DNA of 64,000 bases from Pseudoalteromonas rubra (GTDB lineage: Bacteria > Pseudomonadota > Gammaproteobacteria > Enterobacterales > Alteromonadaceae), in assembly GCF_005886805.2 (NCBI RefSeq), contig NZ_CP045429.1, positions 528,501 to 592,500 of the forward strand. The letters run 5' to 3'. A model generated the notes under the pieces. The model saw only the letters and a list, made by a program, of their open reading frames with translations, made no database searches and had not been told where the DNA came from. A program made the translations under genes and the position numbers. This document shows positions 17,972 through 27,081 of this stretch, piece after piece (within the stretch, counting starts at the first letter, position 1; the number at the start of each line of letters is the position of its first letter).

Positions 17972-17995
17972 TTTGTATACGATTTAATATACAAA
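17972..17995. promoter_or_regulatory. Perfect palindrome between fbp and metalloprotease genes
   Basis: TTTGTATA and TATACAAA, perfect 8-base arms separated by 8 bases, lie in the 159-base divergent region. The form is that of a dimeric regulator's operator. The regulator is unknown; the spacing does not match the HexR pattern often linked to central carbon genes. Confidence 0.45.
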
Positions 17996-18037
17996 TGAGG
18001 TACCAGTCATCTAACCTAACACAACAAAGATAAGAAA

Positions 18038-20464
18038 ATGCGAAAAACACGCTTTGCACCTCACATGCTCTCGGCTTTGCTGCTGGCTATGATACCCCAA
18101 GCGCACGCTGCAATTAAGTCTATTGATGAATTTACTGACAAACTCAACCATTTCCCCGGGTTTTATGCGTTCTATAGCGACCCTGCCAGTGGCAAAATTT
18201 ACCTGGATGTGGATAAACTCTCGCAGCCGTTCTTACTTCAGCATAGCCTGCCGTATGGCGTCGGATCCAACGACATAGGGTTAGACCGCGGCCAGCTGGG
18301 TAGTACTTACCTGGTGCAATTCGAGCGCTTTGGTGACAAGGTGATGTTGCGCGCACTGAATACCTATTTTCGTGCCAGTGCCGATAATTCGGCGGAGCAG
18401 CAAAGCGTCAAAGAGGCGTTTGCCTCCAGCATTTTAAATGGCTTTAAAGTGGTCGCCGAAGATGATGACAGTGTCTTGATCGATTACACCCCTTATCTGT
18501 TGTCGGATGTCCACGGTGTGTCCCGGACGCTGGCGGCGCGCAAGCAGGGCAGTTACAGCCTGGATGCCAGCCGCAGCGCCACTTATATGCCACGTTCCAA
18601 AGCCTTTATGAAAAACACCGAGCTGGAAGCGGTCCTGACCTTTAAGGGCAGCAAGCCTGGTGAGTATGTGAAGCAGGCGACGGCCAACCCTTATGCGGTG
18701 ACGATCCATCAGCACCACTCGCTGATTGAGCTGCCGGATGAAAATTATCAGCCCCGCGCATTCCATCCGCAGTCAGGTTACTGGAGTATTGAGCACAAGG
18801 ACTACTCGGCACCGCTGAGCGAGTCTATGTATGTGCGTTATATTCCGCGCCATCGCTTAAATAAAAAGGACCCGACTGCAAAAGTCTCTGAGCCGGTCGA
18901 GCCGATTGTGTATTACCTTGACCCGGGTGTGCCCGAGCCGGTGAAGACTGCATTACTGGATGGTGCACGCTGGTGGGATCAGGCTTTTGAAGCGGCGGGT
19001 TACAAAAATGCCTTTCAGGTCAAAGTGCTGCCGGAAAATGCTGATCCCATGGACATTCGTTACAACGTGATCCAGTGGGTTCACCGCGCGACCCGTGGCT
19101 GGTCATATGGGGCATCGGTGATAGATCCGCGTACCGGCGAGATCATTAAAGGCCATGTCACCCTGGGCTCATTGCGCGTGCGTCAGGACATCTTGATTGC
19201 CGAAGCGTTAGCTGCGCCATTTGTAAAAGGTGATGAAGTGACCGCGCATCTGCACGCCATGGCGCTGGACCGTATTCGCCAGCTCAGTGCCCACGAAATT
19301 GGCCACACGCTGGGGATTGCTCATAACTTTTCGGCGTCTGTGAAAGACCGTGCCTCCGTGATGGATTATCCGCATCCGCTGGTGGGCATGAACGATCAGG
19401 GTGAGCTGGATATCAGCAAAGGCTACGCATCAGGCATGGGGGAGTGGGATACCCAGGTGATCAAGTATGGCTACAGCGACTTTACCGCGGTGGATGAATC
19501 CCAGGGGCTGGCTGCTATTTTGGCAGAGAACAAGAGCAAAGGGCTGGAGTTTATCTCGGATGCCGATGCCCGTCCTAAAGGCGGTGCACATCCGACTGCC
19601 CACCTGTGGGATAACGGCGGTGACCCGGCAGCTGAATTAACGCGAGTGCTGGATATTCGTCGTAAAGCGCTGGCCCGTTTTGGCCTGAATAACATCAAAA
19701 CCGGTGAGGCCTTATCTCAGCTGGAAGAAAAGCTGGTGCCGTTGTACTTGTTCCACCGTTATCAGGTGGAATCGGCAGTGAAACTGATCGGTGGCGTAGA
19801 CTACGACTATGAAGTGCGTGGCGCGCAGACTGCCAAAGGCGCACAAGTGGTAGGTAAGGCACAGCAGCAGGCAGCACTCTCGGCTCTGCTGGATACCTTA
19901 TCTCCTGAGCAACTGATGATCCCGGAATCAGTGCTGGCGTTGATCCCGCCTAAAGCCTATGGCGAGTATAAAACCCGTGAAAGCATCAAAGGGCGTACCG
20001 GTCTGACACTGGATGCGATGGCGTTGCCAGAAGTGGCGGCTCAGCATACCCTGAGTTTATTGCTGAACCCGCAGCGGCTAAATCGATTGGCGCAACAGGG
20101 GGCTCGTAATCATGCCAACCTGAATAGCGATGATCTGCTGAACACGGTTTATCAGCATGTTTTTCAGCCGAAAGCGGAGTCGGGCATGGCAACAAAACTG
20201 GCGCAGCGTGTGCAGTTTTTAACAGCCTATCGTCTGGCAGAGCTGGGTAGCAGCGATAAGCTGGCACCGGAAGTCCAGGCCCAGTTGCGTTACTACCTGA
20301 GTCAGCTGGTAGAGCAATACAGTGACGACTCTTTGTTTGGTGGCAGCAGCAAGGCCGATGCATTCGACACCTATCTGGCAGACTTAGTGGCGCAGTATCT
20401 GGAAAGTGGTCAATGGCCGCAAGGCTTTAAAGCCTTGCCGATGCCGCCAGGCTCGCCTATCTAA
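18038..20464 (+). CDS. Secreted zinc-dependent metalloprotease
   Basis: An 808-residue exported protease with a signal peptide ending near QAHA (residue 24). The zinc site HEIGHTLGIAH has His419, Glu420, His423 and His429, an extended metzincin-type motif, followed by a Met-turn candidate SVMDYPHP. The surrounding domains (SYSLDASRSA, FHPQSGYW, VEPIVYYLDPGVPEPVKTAL) match the large bacterial DUF5117/DUF4953 zinc protease family found in marine bacteria and Bacteroidetes. It probably acts in the periplasm or outside the cell on peptides. Single gene, closed by a terminator. The substrate is unknown. Confidence 0.88.
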   Translation: MRKTRFAPHMLSALLLAMIPQAHAAIKSIDEFTDKLNHFPGFYAFYSDPASGKIYLDVDKLSQPFLLQHSLPYGVGSNDIGLDRGQLGSTYLVQFERFGDKVMLRALNTYFRASADNSAEQQSVKEAFASSILNGFKVVAEDDDSVLIDYTPYLLSDVHGVSRTLAARKQGSYSLDASRSATYMPRSKAFMKNTELEAVLTFKGSKPGEYVKQATANPYAVTIHQHHSLIELPDENYQPRAFHPQSGYWSIEHKDYSAPLSESMYVRYIPRHRLNKKDPTAKVSEPVEPIVYYLDPGVPEPVKTALLDGARWWDQAFEAAGYKNAFQVKVLPENADPMDIRYNVIQWVHRATRGWSYGASVIDPRTGEIIKGHVTLGSLRVRQDILIAEALAAPFVKGDEVTAHLHAMALDRIRQLSAHEIGHTLGIAHNFSASVKDRASVMDYPHPLVGMNDQGELDISKGYASGMGEWDTQVIKYGYSDFTAVDESQGLAAILAENKSKGLEFISDADARPKGGAHPTAHLWDNGGDPAAELTRVLDIRRKALARFGLNNIKTGEALSQLEEKLVPLYLFHRYQVESAVKLIGGVDYDYEVRGAQTAKGAQVVGKAQQQAALSALLDTLSPEQLMIPESVLALIPPKAYGEYKTRESIKGRTGLTLDAMALPEVAAQHTLSLLLNPQRLNRLAQQGARNHANLNSDDLLNTVYQHVFQPKAESGMATKLAQRVQFLTAYRLAELGSSDKLAPEVQAQLRYYLSQLVEQYSDDSLFGGSSKADAFDTYLADLVAQYLESGQWPQGFKALPMPPGSPI

Positions 20465-20479
20465 ATCTTGCAAAAGAGA

Positions 20480-20509
20480 AAACCGGACTGACATCAGTCC
20501 GGTTTTTTT
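20480..20509 (+). terminator. Rho-independent terminator
   Basis: AAACCGGACTGA pairs with TCAGTCCGGTTT across a short loop, ending in a T-run, just after the metalloprotease gene. Confidence 0.9.
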
Positions 20510-20522
20510 ATGCCCGCTGTAC

Positions 20523-21500
20523 TTAGGCCTTTTTGACTAAGGTATTGGTAGTGATGTGCGGGAAGGTGACGGTTTGCCCCTGAATAGGGATCTCCATGGT
20601 AATATTTTGCGAGTACTGAAGCTGAGTGAAATTATCACTGCCATCGAGTGACTCGAGCCAGTAGCTGATGGCATAACGGCTGACGTTGGCATGCTGTTGC
20701 TCAAAGCCAATATTAGTTACGGGGATGCCCGAGTGGGCGGTATCCACTTCCAGTAAAATGAATTTCTTCGGTGGAGATACTTCCAGTGCATTATTCAGTG
20801 GCTGATTGGGGTTCAGGGTAAAGTCTGGGTTCAGGTTACCAACACTTTTGGTGCTGTACTGATCGGTGCTGACATCATGGGGCAGACCCATAGGGAGCAC
20901 GTCACTTTTGCTCAGCATCGGAATGGTGGGCACACCTGTACCTGACTGGAAATGCCCGCTGGCCAGAATTGAGTTACCATGTGGTACCGACATTTGCTTG
21001 ATAAAGTCATAGTTTTGCGTCGGTGGCACACTGTTAGGCACAGTTTCAGTTCCGATCCCCGGCTTTTCTCCGTTGCCATAAGGCCCCAGCAATTGTTTTC
21101 GATCGGTCAGGAACAGCAGTGAGCCATTTTCGGCATGCACCAGCTGATCTTTTGCCGGGCCATCGGCAAAGTAAACGCGCTGCTCGTAAAACAGGGTGTT
21201 GGCAACTTGCGTGCCTAAGCCACCGCGGTTGGGCGCTGTGCCGTGAATGGCTGAAAAAGTTAATTCTTCATAGTAAGCAAAGTTTTTCAGGATATAGCTG
21301 GCTTCCTGAGGCAGAGGCATCAGGCAGTAAGAAAACGGTTTGTCCGTTCCCCCCATACCAGAGTTACCCAGAGGTTGATTGGTCCAGGTGCCGACCAGGT
21401 GTTGTAGCGGGCCCAGCTCTGTTGTCGGCGCTGGCGGGTTTTCCTGTGCCGGGTCGATCAGCAAAGGTCTTGAAAGATCAGGGGGCGTTACGTCAGTCAT
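20523..21500 (-). CDS. GxW beta-barrel (heme-binding/lipocalin-like) protein
   Basis: A 325-residue protein with LQHLVGTWTNQPLG near residue 35, the GTW start motif of lipocalin/nitrobindin-like beta barrels, then alternating strands to the C terminus. It lacks a signal peptide. The ATG at 21500 has GAGGAA 7 bases upstream; ten further residues are possible from 21530 but lack a ribosome site. It is last in the minus-strand group, 169 bases after the phosphoesterase gene, and may be on the same transcript or have its own promoter. Heme or a hydrophobic ligand is plausible from the fold; a catalytic role is not evident. Confidence 0.6.
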   Translation of the reverse strand: MTDVTPPDLSRPLLIDPAQENPPAPTTELGPLQHLVGTWTNQPLGNSGMGGTDKPFSYCLMPLPQEASYILKNFAYYEELTFSAIHGTAPNRGGLGTQVANTLFYEQRVYFADGPAKDQLVHAENGSLLFLTDRKQLLGPYGNGEKPGIGTETVPNSVPPTQNYDFIKQMSVPHGNSILASGHFQSGTGVPTIPMLSKSDVLPMGLPHDVSTDQYSTKSVGNLNPDFTLNPNQPLNNALEVSPPKKFILLEVDTAHSGIPVTNIGFEQQHANVSRYAISYWLESLDGSDNFTQLQYSQNITMEIPIQGQTVTFPHITTNTLVKKA

Positions 21501-21669
21501 GATGGTTTCCTCATTAATTGCTACTGGCATCCCATGGGTTATTCCAAAGTGCCGTAGGCTTGATCCCTACAGTGACTGCTCGAAGGCGGCGGGATCCCTG
21601 GCTGCCTTCGTCTGTACTTAATGGTTCATCTTAAATTGATCGTCATTGTCCGTTGCCTCTGCATGCGCT

Positions 21670-23643
21670 TTATGTGGCGCGACAATCTGTCGATAAGTAA
21701 GCGGCTACATGGGCCCGCAGCTGCTGGTCATGGCTACTCAGATAGAAGCACCAAAGCTGGTCCTGATAGCGCGTAGCGCACAGCGGGGTGCCTGGATCCC
21801 GATGGGCATTGTTGAGCATCTGTTGCTCACTCCAGCCTGCTTCGGCCATGGTGCCATAGCCGTTGCTGGTGGTATCGGCTTTGGCTGGATCGTAGGAGAC
21901 AGCCTGCTGACTGGTGAGTACACCTGGAATAGAAAAGCAGGCGCTCAGTAGCTGCTGGCTGTTGGGGGCATTGTGAAACAAGTGGATCACGCCATCGAGC
22001 GTCGCTGCGGCCAGGCTGCCTTCACTTTGATAACTGTGTTCCTGTGGCTCTGGCTCATCGGGCGTCAGTTTGCTGGGGGCCTGGGAGAAATGACCAATGC
22101 CAAACCCATTGGTCGACCACTGATGACTCACTGCATTGTCTTGTGGTCCGGCATAGGTGCTGTTACTCACATCGGTGACATTAAATTCTGCACTGTTATA
22201 GCTCAGACAGGCCTGCGCCTGACTATTGCCTTCGCGATATATCAGCAGGGTATTGCTGCCCAATGAGGCTAAAGTGAATGGGCCTGTGGGTTTGCACACC
22301 AGTGGTTGCGGCTTAGGTTGCCACGTTTGCTGGGTATAACGCTGTGCTAGCATGCAACTCTGCTGATCGCGATACACCAGTAACAGATCGTGGCTATCTG
22401 GCAACACCTGTAATGCCAGGGCTGATATGCTTTCATTGCTGGGAGCAGGTAAGGTTTGCCAGCCCTGATTGGTCGTTAGGGTGTGCAGGGTAATACGTAA
22501 GTCCAAATCACGGTATCCCAGCACCAGTATATTGTCCTGCGCACTGAGCTGAAGTTGATCTTTGCAATTTGCCTGAAGTCGCAATGCTGATGACCAATTA
22601 TGGCCGTCAAAACTGGTGCAGTACAACTGACCGGGCTGATCATGCCGTGTATAGAAGAGGTAAAGTAGCTCACCCAGGCTGGCGGCTTGCAAATCGCAGA
22701 TCTGTTCCAGGTGCGGCACGGACTGAGCTCGTTGCCAGTGCAGCGATTCATCCCACAAAAAGCGGAAATAGTTAGCATGGCGGTCGTTCTTGCCCAGCGT
22801 ACCGAGCGAAAAGTTCTCTTCAATGGTCCGCAACAAAGAGTAATGGTTGTACCCTTCGTGTTGCTTTGAGGGTGTCAGGGTATCGCCCAGTAACACCGTA
22901 TAAATCTGATTCGGCCCGTCGTAGTAATATTTGTACTTTTGGCTGGTGTCATAATCCGACTCAAAATCGGCCTCGTCGTAGGTGACGACCACCAGGGTGT
23001 TATCGGGGAGCTTGCTATCCGGACCGGGGAAATTAATCGAGGCAAAAAACGACTTCAGCCAGTCTGCTTGCTGATCCACCAGCACGGGCGCGCGTTCGCC
23101 TTTGAGGTCATTGTCTTTGGTGCCAAGCAAATAATGCCCATCGTGCCACATGTTGGGTGTAAACCAGGCAAACTCGGGCAGGTTATCGTTGAGTAAATCC
23201 TGGTAGAACTGTGCCTCATTGCCAATTTTCTGCCAGCGCGCTTCGCTGTCGAGAATGCGGGAAAATGATGAAAAGGGGTCGTGCTTGAGTACATACGGAT
23301 AGCTGTTTACGGGCGTGAAGTTGTTCGCTTTCCAGGGCGTCCACCCTGCCACATAGCTTTCCATGTAGGCACGCCAGTCAAGGTTTTGCGCTGAATCTTC
23401 TATCAGGTCCACCAGGGTGCGTTGCGGCAACCTGGGTGGCACCTCATCGTCGGTCACATTGCACAGCTCACCCGCGAGTGAGGCGATATAATTGGTTTGC
23501 GACGGGTGCATCACGCCAAAACTGTTGGTCAGCTCAATGCCCTGGGCGGCGAGGTTGCGCATGTAAGGGTTATTCATCACATAACCGCGATACTGGTTTT
23601 CAAACATGATCACGATAATGTGATCGAAGCGTCTTGTGGTCAT
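21670..23643 (-). CDS. Phosphoesterase with C-terminal lectin-like beta-propeller
   Basis: A 657-residue two-part protein. Residues 1-330 belong to the alkaline-phosphatase-fold phosphoesterase family (phospholipase C/AcpA type): IIVIMFENQYRGY with the first metal ligand Glu, HPSQTNYIASLAG, VVTYDEADFE and HYSLLRTIEE supply metal and catalytic positions. Residues 330-657 are short repeats rich in Trp, Tyr and HDQ (LYYTRHDQPGQLY-like units), resembling a fucose-lectin-type propeller. The first residues already form the catalytic core, so there is no signal peptide, unlike secreted phospholipases C. Its ATG is 1 base from the stop of the ferritin-like gene, implying coupling. The substrate is unknown; a phosphodiester or sugar phosphate is possible. 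Confidence 0.78.
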   Translation of the reverse strand: MTTRRFDHIIVIMFENQYRGYVMNNPYMRNLAAQGIELTNSFGVMHPSQTNYIASLAGELCNVTDDEVPPRLPQRTLVDLIEDSAQNLDWRAYMESYVAGWTPWKANNFTPVNSYPYVLKHDPFSSFSRILDSEARWQKIGNEAQFYQDLLNDNLPEFAWFTPNMWHDGHYLLGTKDNDLKGERAPVLVDQQADWLKSFFASINFPGPDSKLPDNTLVVVTYDEADFESDYDTSQKYKYYYDGPNQIYTVLLGDTLTPSKQHEGYNHYSLLRTIEENFSLGTLGKNDRHANYFRFLWDESLHWQRAQSVPHLEQICDLQAASLGELLYLFYTRHDQPGQLYCTSFDGHNWSSALRLQANCKDQLQLSAQDNILVLGYRDLDLRITLHTLTTNQGWQTLPAPSNESISALALQVLPDSHDLLLVYRDQQSCMLAQRYTQQTWQPKPQPLVCKPTGPFTLASLGSNTLLIYREGNSQAQACLSYNSAEFNVTDVSNSTYAGPQDNAVSHQWSTNGFGIGHFSQAPSKLTPDEPEPQEHSYQSEGSLAAATLDGVIHLFHNAPNSQQLLSACFSIPGVLTSQQAVSYDPAKADTTSNGYGTMAEAGWSEQQMLNNAHRDPGTPLCATRYQDQLWCFYLSSHDQQLRAHVAAYLSTDCRAT

Positions 23644-23644
23644 A

Positions 23645-24733
23645 TCAGCATGCTCCAGGGCGTTTATCTATGGGGATGTAGCGCCAGGTGGGGGCTGCGT
23701 GGTGACCGCTGCCATCAGGCAGTGGCACGCGCATCATATTCTGGGCTTTCTCTTTGAGTCCAAACATGGTGCCTACCGCAGCAACCAAGATGTCAGGCTG
23801 GCCATTGAAGGCAAGGTGAAGTTGATCCAGTAGCAGGCTTAGGGTCAGGTTAAATTCTGTATCCAGCCGGGCAATGGCCCCGAAGGCATGATAGTTTTCT
23901 GGCTGAGGGTTTTTCAAAACCGGATAAACTTGCCGATAATCAATGGGAATCGCGGGGCCTGTTGGTCCCGAATCGGGCGTATCTCCTTGCACATAGCGAT
24001 AACCCAGCAGTAATTCATTAAAGCGATAATAATGAGACAGCTCTCTGGGTTGCATGAAGAGCTGATGGTCGCCGCTGTCTATGCCAGTGGTTTCACCGAG
24101 CGGGAAAGGCTGGGTTGGGTTCCAGTGTTTTTCTGGTACGCCTTCACCCTGGGCAACGATGGCATTGAGTGCAAAATTGGCTGAATCCAGATCAGTGATC
24201 GGTGTGATCTCTCCGCCGCCACCATAGTAATACTTATGCGCGATTTGCTTGTCATGACAATCTGCGGGGAACAGCGCGGGACCATAGCGGTTATGCAGAG
24301 TTTCTAAGCCTTTTTCAATGCCGACATAAAACTCGCCTATGGTGATATCATCGGCTTTTGCCAGATCGGCAGGCATTTCAATTTTGAGGAAGTTTCGCAG
24401 TGCTGCTGGACTGAATGGTTGCAGATCTGCTTCAAACCAGGTTTCCCCGTCAGGCAGTTTAGTTGGAAAGGTGGGCAGAAACTCTGGGTTGTTAATTGCC
24501 GGACTGCCTCCGGTGGCGATCAACAGATTTGCGGCATTGGTCAGGTGAAACATCTCCTCCATCACGACTGAGCGGATCACGGTATAGGCACACTGATTGG
24601 TGCCTTCCCTTATGGAGTATAAGGCGCTGAGGTAGACCGGTAGTGTAGAGAACTCCAGTTCAATGGCCAGTTGCAGGTCATGATGCAGCTGTTCGAGCGT
24701 TTCTATTGGGCGTTTTTGTAGTTTGTGATACAT
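23645..24733 (-). CDS. VioB/RebD-type ferritin-like protein
   Basis: A 362-residue protein whose first 250 residues match the ferritin-like domain seen in the imine-dimer synthases VioB and RebD and in stand-alone proteins. Diiron-type ligands are visible: ELEFSTLPVYLSALYS (Glu25/Glu27) and VMEEMFHL (Glu59, Glu60, His63), then NAANLLIATGGSP. It could be an iron-dependent oxidase or oxygenase, but no activity can be assigned. It is cytoplasmic. It sits 13 bases after the GMC dehydrogenase gene and 1 base before the phosphoesterase gene, in the middle of a tight operon. Confidence 0.8.
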   Translation of the reverse strand: MYHKLQKRPIETLEQLHHDLQLAIELEFSTLPVYLSALYSIREGTNQCAYTVIRSVVMEEMFHLTNAANLLIATGGSPAINNPEFLPTFPTKLPDGETWFEADLQPFSPAALRNFLKIEMPADLAKADDITIGEFYVGIEKGLETLHNRYGPALFPADCHDKQIAHKYYYGGGGEITPITDLDSANFALNAIVAQGEGVPEKHWNPTQPFPLGETTGIDSGDHQLFMQPRELSHYYRFNELLLGYRYVQGDTPDSGPTGPAIPIDYRQVYPVLKNPQPENYHAFGAIARLDTEFNLTLSLLLDQLHLAFNGQPDILVAAVGTMFGLKEKAQNMMRVPLPDGSGHHAAPTWRYIPIDKRPGAC

Positions 24734-24746
24734 GGCTGGTCCCTCC

Positions 24747-26582
24747 TCAATACTGGTCGAGTGCGTTTAACACGTTGTCAGCAGCCCAGAAGGTCAATGC
24801 TGCCATGGTCAAAGTTGGATTACTGGTCGCAATGGTGGGCATATTGCCGCAGCCAACCAGGTAGAGGTTGGGGTGATCCCAGCTGCGCTGGTCGCGATTA
24901 ACCACAGAGTCTTTCGGGTCCTTACCCATCAGGTGTGTCCCGACCAGGTGTCCGGCACCGTTGTAGACATAGCCTTTGCCCTGATATTGCACATAGCCCG
25001 GATCGCTGGTTTTGTATTGGGTGAAGGGTTCAACACCGAGCCGCTGGAAAATGGCATCCGACACTTCTTTGGCCTGTGCCATACCGGCGCGGGTGTAGTC
25101 TGTCACTTTGTAATGGATAACGGGCCGATAGTTGCCCAGCTGATCCCGGTATTGATCGTCTATGGTGACGCGGTTATCAGGATCCGGTAACTGCTCGACC
25201 AAAAAACCAAAGCGGAACATGCGCGGGTATTCCTCTGCGATTTTGTGCCGCAGCGCCGGGCCAAACAACCCGTGTTTGTCGATCAGATCAGGTACTGTGG
25301 CAATGGGGGCGCCTTCCGGCCAGCTCCAGCCCCAGTTGCCTATCTCAATGCGAAATGCAGCTTGATCGGCACGAAATGCGCCACCGCGCAGCGACGGGAT
25401 CCCGGAGGTCGAACCAGGTCCCCGGAATGCGCCAATTTTGCACGGCATCAGACCCCAGGTCAGCATAGTTGGATGGTCCATCAGATTGCGACCAACCTGA
25501 TCACTGGAGTTCGCAACATTGGAAGCCAACAGGAGTTTGGCATTTTCGACGGCATGGGCAGCGAGGACCACGATTTTGCCTGTCACGGCTTTATCTTCGA
25601 AAGCTGCAGAATCTGAAGAGTGGTAGCGCTTGTAGTGCACTTTGGAGATGTTCTGGGTGTTGTCATCTACGGCCAGGTGATAGGCCACGGCCTGTGTTTC
25701 TATGGTCACATTGCCGGTCTGTTTGGCCTGTTCCAGTGTTTTTAAGGCAGAATATTTAGCCTGAATAGGGCAAATGGGCACACAGTTTGAGTTACCTGCG
25801 CAGCGCTGGCCAAGGTCAGGGTTACCGACAGCTCCCACCGGGCGATAATCCCCGCGTGGCATGCCGTTGCGCCCTTGTGGTGTGGCAACCACATCAATGG
25901 GGTAGGTTTGATTATCAATGTTAACTTGCATACCCTGAAGCCCTTTGGCGAGGTACTGATCAAGAAAACTTTGTGGTATTTGCTCCATCGGGTAATTGTA
26001 ATTTTCTTCAAATGGCAGCTGCACACTGGGATTGTCAATTTGATGATAGTTTTGCACGTCGGCATTTGCCGAGACCCCAATATGCTGCTCTGCTATTTCG
26101 TACCAGGGTTGTAATTCCTGATAGCTGATTGGCCAATCCCGGCCCCGACCGAACCGGCTTTGTAGTTCAAAGTCTTCGGGCAGCATACGCAAACAGGTGC
26201 CCAGCCAGTGTAAAGTCGTGCCGCCTTCGCTGCGGGTGTAGGTGCTGGCAAAGGGATCCGGGCCATACTGGACAAAATACCCATGGTCGCTAACGGGTTT
26301 ATCGAGCGGTGGTTTCTGAATATCTGTCACTAAGGGTTGAGGGGCATTGGGGTTATTAGGATAGGGCGCATTTGGGATTTTGGCCATGGCTGTGAAAAAG
26401 CGCTCCATGTAGGATTCATAGCCCTGCTCTTTACCCTGATCGAAGAAACGCCCGTCAGTGCCTGTACCGGCTTCTAAGATCAAGACTTGTTTGCCTTGTT
26501 CACCCAGTTGTTTAGCCATAATGGCACCTGCAATACCGGCACCGACGATGACGACGTCGTAGTCGTTATGATGATGTGTCAT
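24747..26582 (-). CDS. GMC oxidoreductase (FAD sugar/alcohol dehydrogenase type)
   Basis: A 611-residue FAD enzyme of the glucose-methanol-choline family. The FAD motif GAGIAG is at 14-19, AGHLVGTHLMG with the catalytic His lies in the C-terminal part, and TSNPTLTMAAL is the family end motif. A Cys motif at 261, 267 and 271 (C-x5-C-x3-C, RCAGNSNCVPICP) aligns with the [3Fe-4S] site of Burkholderia FAD-glucose dehydrogenase, but its first Cys appears shifted one position. The ATG at 26582 follows AAGGAG; the longer frame has no ribosome site. The gene 10 bases upstream encodes the matching small subunit. No Tat signal is present, unlike the periplasmic relatives. The substrate is an unknown alcohol or sugar. 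Confidence 0.88.
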   Translation of the reverse strand: MTHHHNDYDVVIVGAGIAGAIMAKQLGEQGKQVLILEAGTGTDGRFFDQGKEQGYESYMERFFTAMAKIPNAPYPNNPNAPQPLVTDIQKPPLDKPVSDHGYFVQYGPDPFASTYTRSEGGTTLHWLGTCLRMLPEDFELQSRFGRGRDWPISYQELQPWYEIAEQHIGVSANADVQNYHQIDNPSVQLPFEENYNYPMEQIPQSFLDQYLAKGLQGMQVNIDNQTYPIDVVATPQGRNGMPRGDYRPVGAVGNPDLGQRCAGNSNCVPICPIQAKYSALKTLEQAKQTGNVTIETQAVAYHLAVDDNTQNISKVHYKRYHSSDSAAFEDKAVTGKIVVLAAHAVENAKLLLASNVANSSDQVGRNLMDHPTMLTWGLMPCKIGAFRGPGSTSGIPSLRGGAFRADQAAFRIEIGNWGWSWPEGAPIATVPDLIDKHGLFGPALRHKIAEEYPRMFRFGFLVEQLPDPDNRVTIDDQYRDQLGNYRPVIHYKVTDYTRAGMAQAKEVSDAIFQRLGVEPFTQYKTSDPGYVQYQGKGYVYNGAGHLVGTHLMGKDPKDSVVNRDQRSWDHPNLYLVGCGNMPTIATSNPTLTMAALTFWAADNVLNALDQY

Positions 26583-26592
26583 GTTTGGCTCC

Positions 26593-27081
26593 TTAATCCA
26601 GGTTATGTGTTTTTGCTGTGTGCCCGGGGAAGGCCCAGGTACCATATCCAGGCTGCTTGGCACCCATAGGGTGACTGCCCAACGCATTCCAGACCAGGCC
26701 CTGAATATAGGCATTGCTTGAAATCACATAGTCTTCAACGGGCGGTTTATCGGCGCTGAAGTCATCGACTCCATAGAGGGCATTCCAGTCAGCTGGCAGC
26801 TGATACCAGATGGAGAGGTACCACATCTTGATGATGTTTCTGGCAACGGGCCCGAGTTTGGCACTATTCCAGATCTGGTCGTAAAAGCGCGCCTGATTGG
26901 TATCATTGTCGAGTGCACCAATCTGCTCTGCCTGAGCGTAAAGTGCTTCAATTACGTCCTGACGGACCCATTTACTGAGTGTCTGACAGTAAACCGGACC
27001 GACGCCCGTGCCTTGTAACTCGACTTCTTGGTAGCCAGTCAGTGCGGCACTGAGGCGATAAAAGTCGCTCAGTCTGTACAT
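26593..27081 (-). CDS. FAD-SLDH-type dehydrogenase small subunit
   Basis: A 162-residue protein resembling the small subunit of FAD-linked sorbitol/glucose dehydrogenases. FYRLSAALTGYQEVELQGTG near the start and GLVWNALGSHPMGAKQPGYG at the C-terminal end (ending WAFPGH) are the family marks. In characterised systems this subunit stabilises the GMC subunit and carries it out by a Tat signal; here the ATG at 27081 (AGGGG 8 bases upstream) leaves no signal peptide. First gene of the operon. A cytochrome c subunit, the usual third partner, is not encoded nearby. Confidence 0.8.
   Translation of the reverse strand: MYRLSDFYRLSAALTGYQEVELQGTGVGPVYCQTLSKWVRQDVIEALYAQAEQIGALDNDTNQARFYDQIWNSAKLGPVARNIIKMWYLSIWYQLPADWNALYGVDDFSADKPPVEDYVISSNAYIQGLVWNALGSHPMGAKQPGYGTWAFPGHTAKTHNLD

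Noticed and set aside
20523..27081. Violacein or indolocarbazole gene cluster
   Set aside because: The ferritin-like protein is of VioB type, but no VioA/VioC/VioD/VioE or RebO-type gene is beside it.
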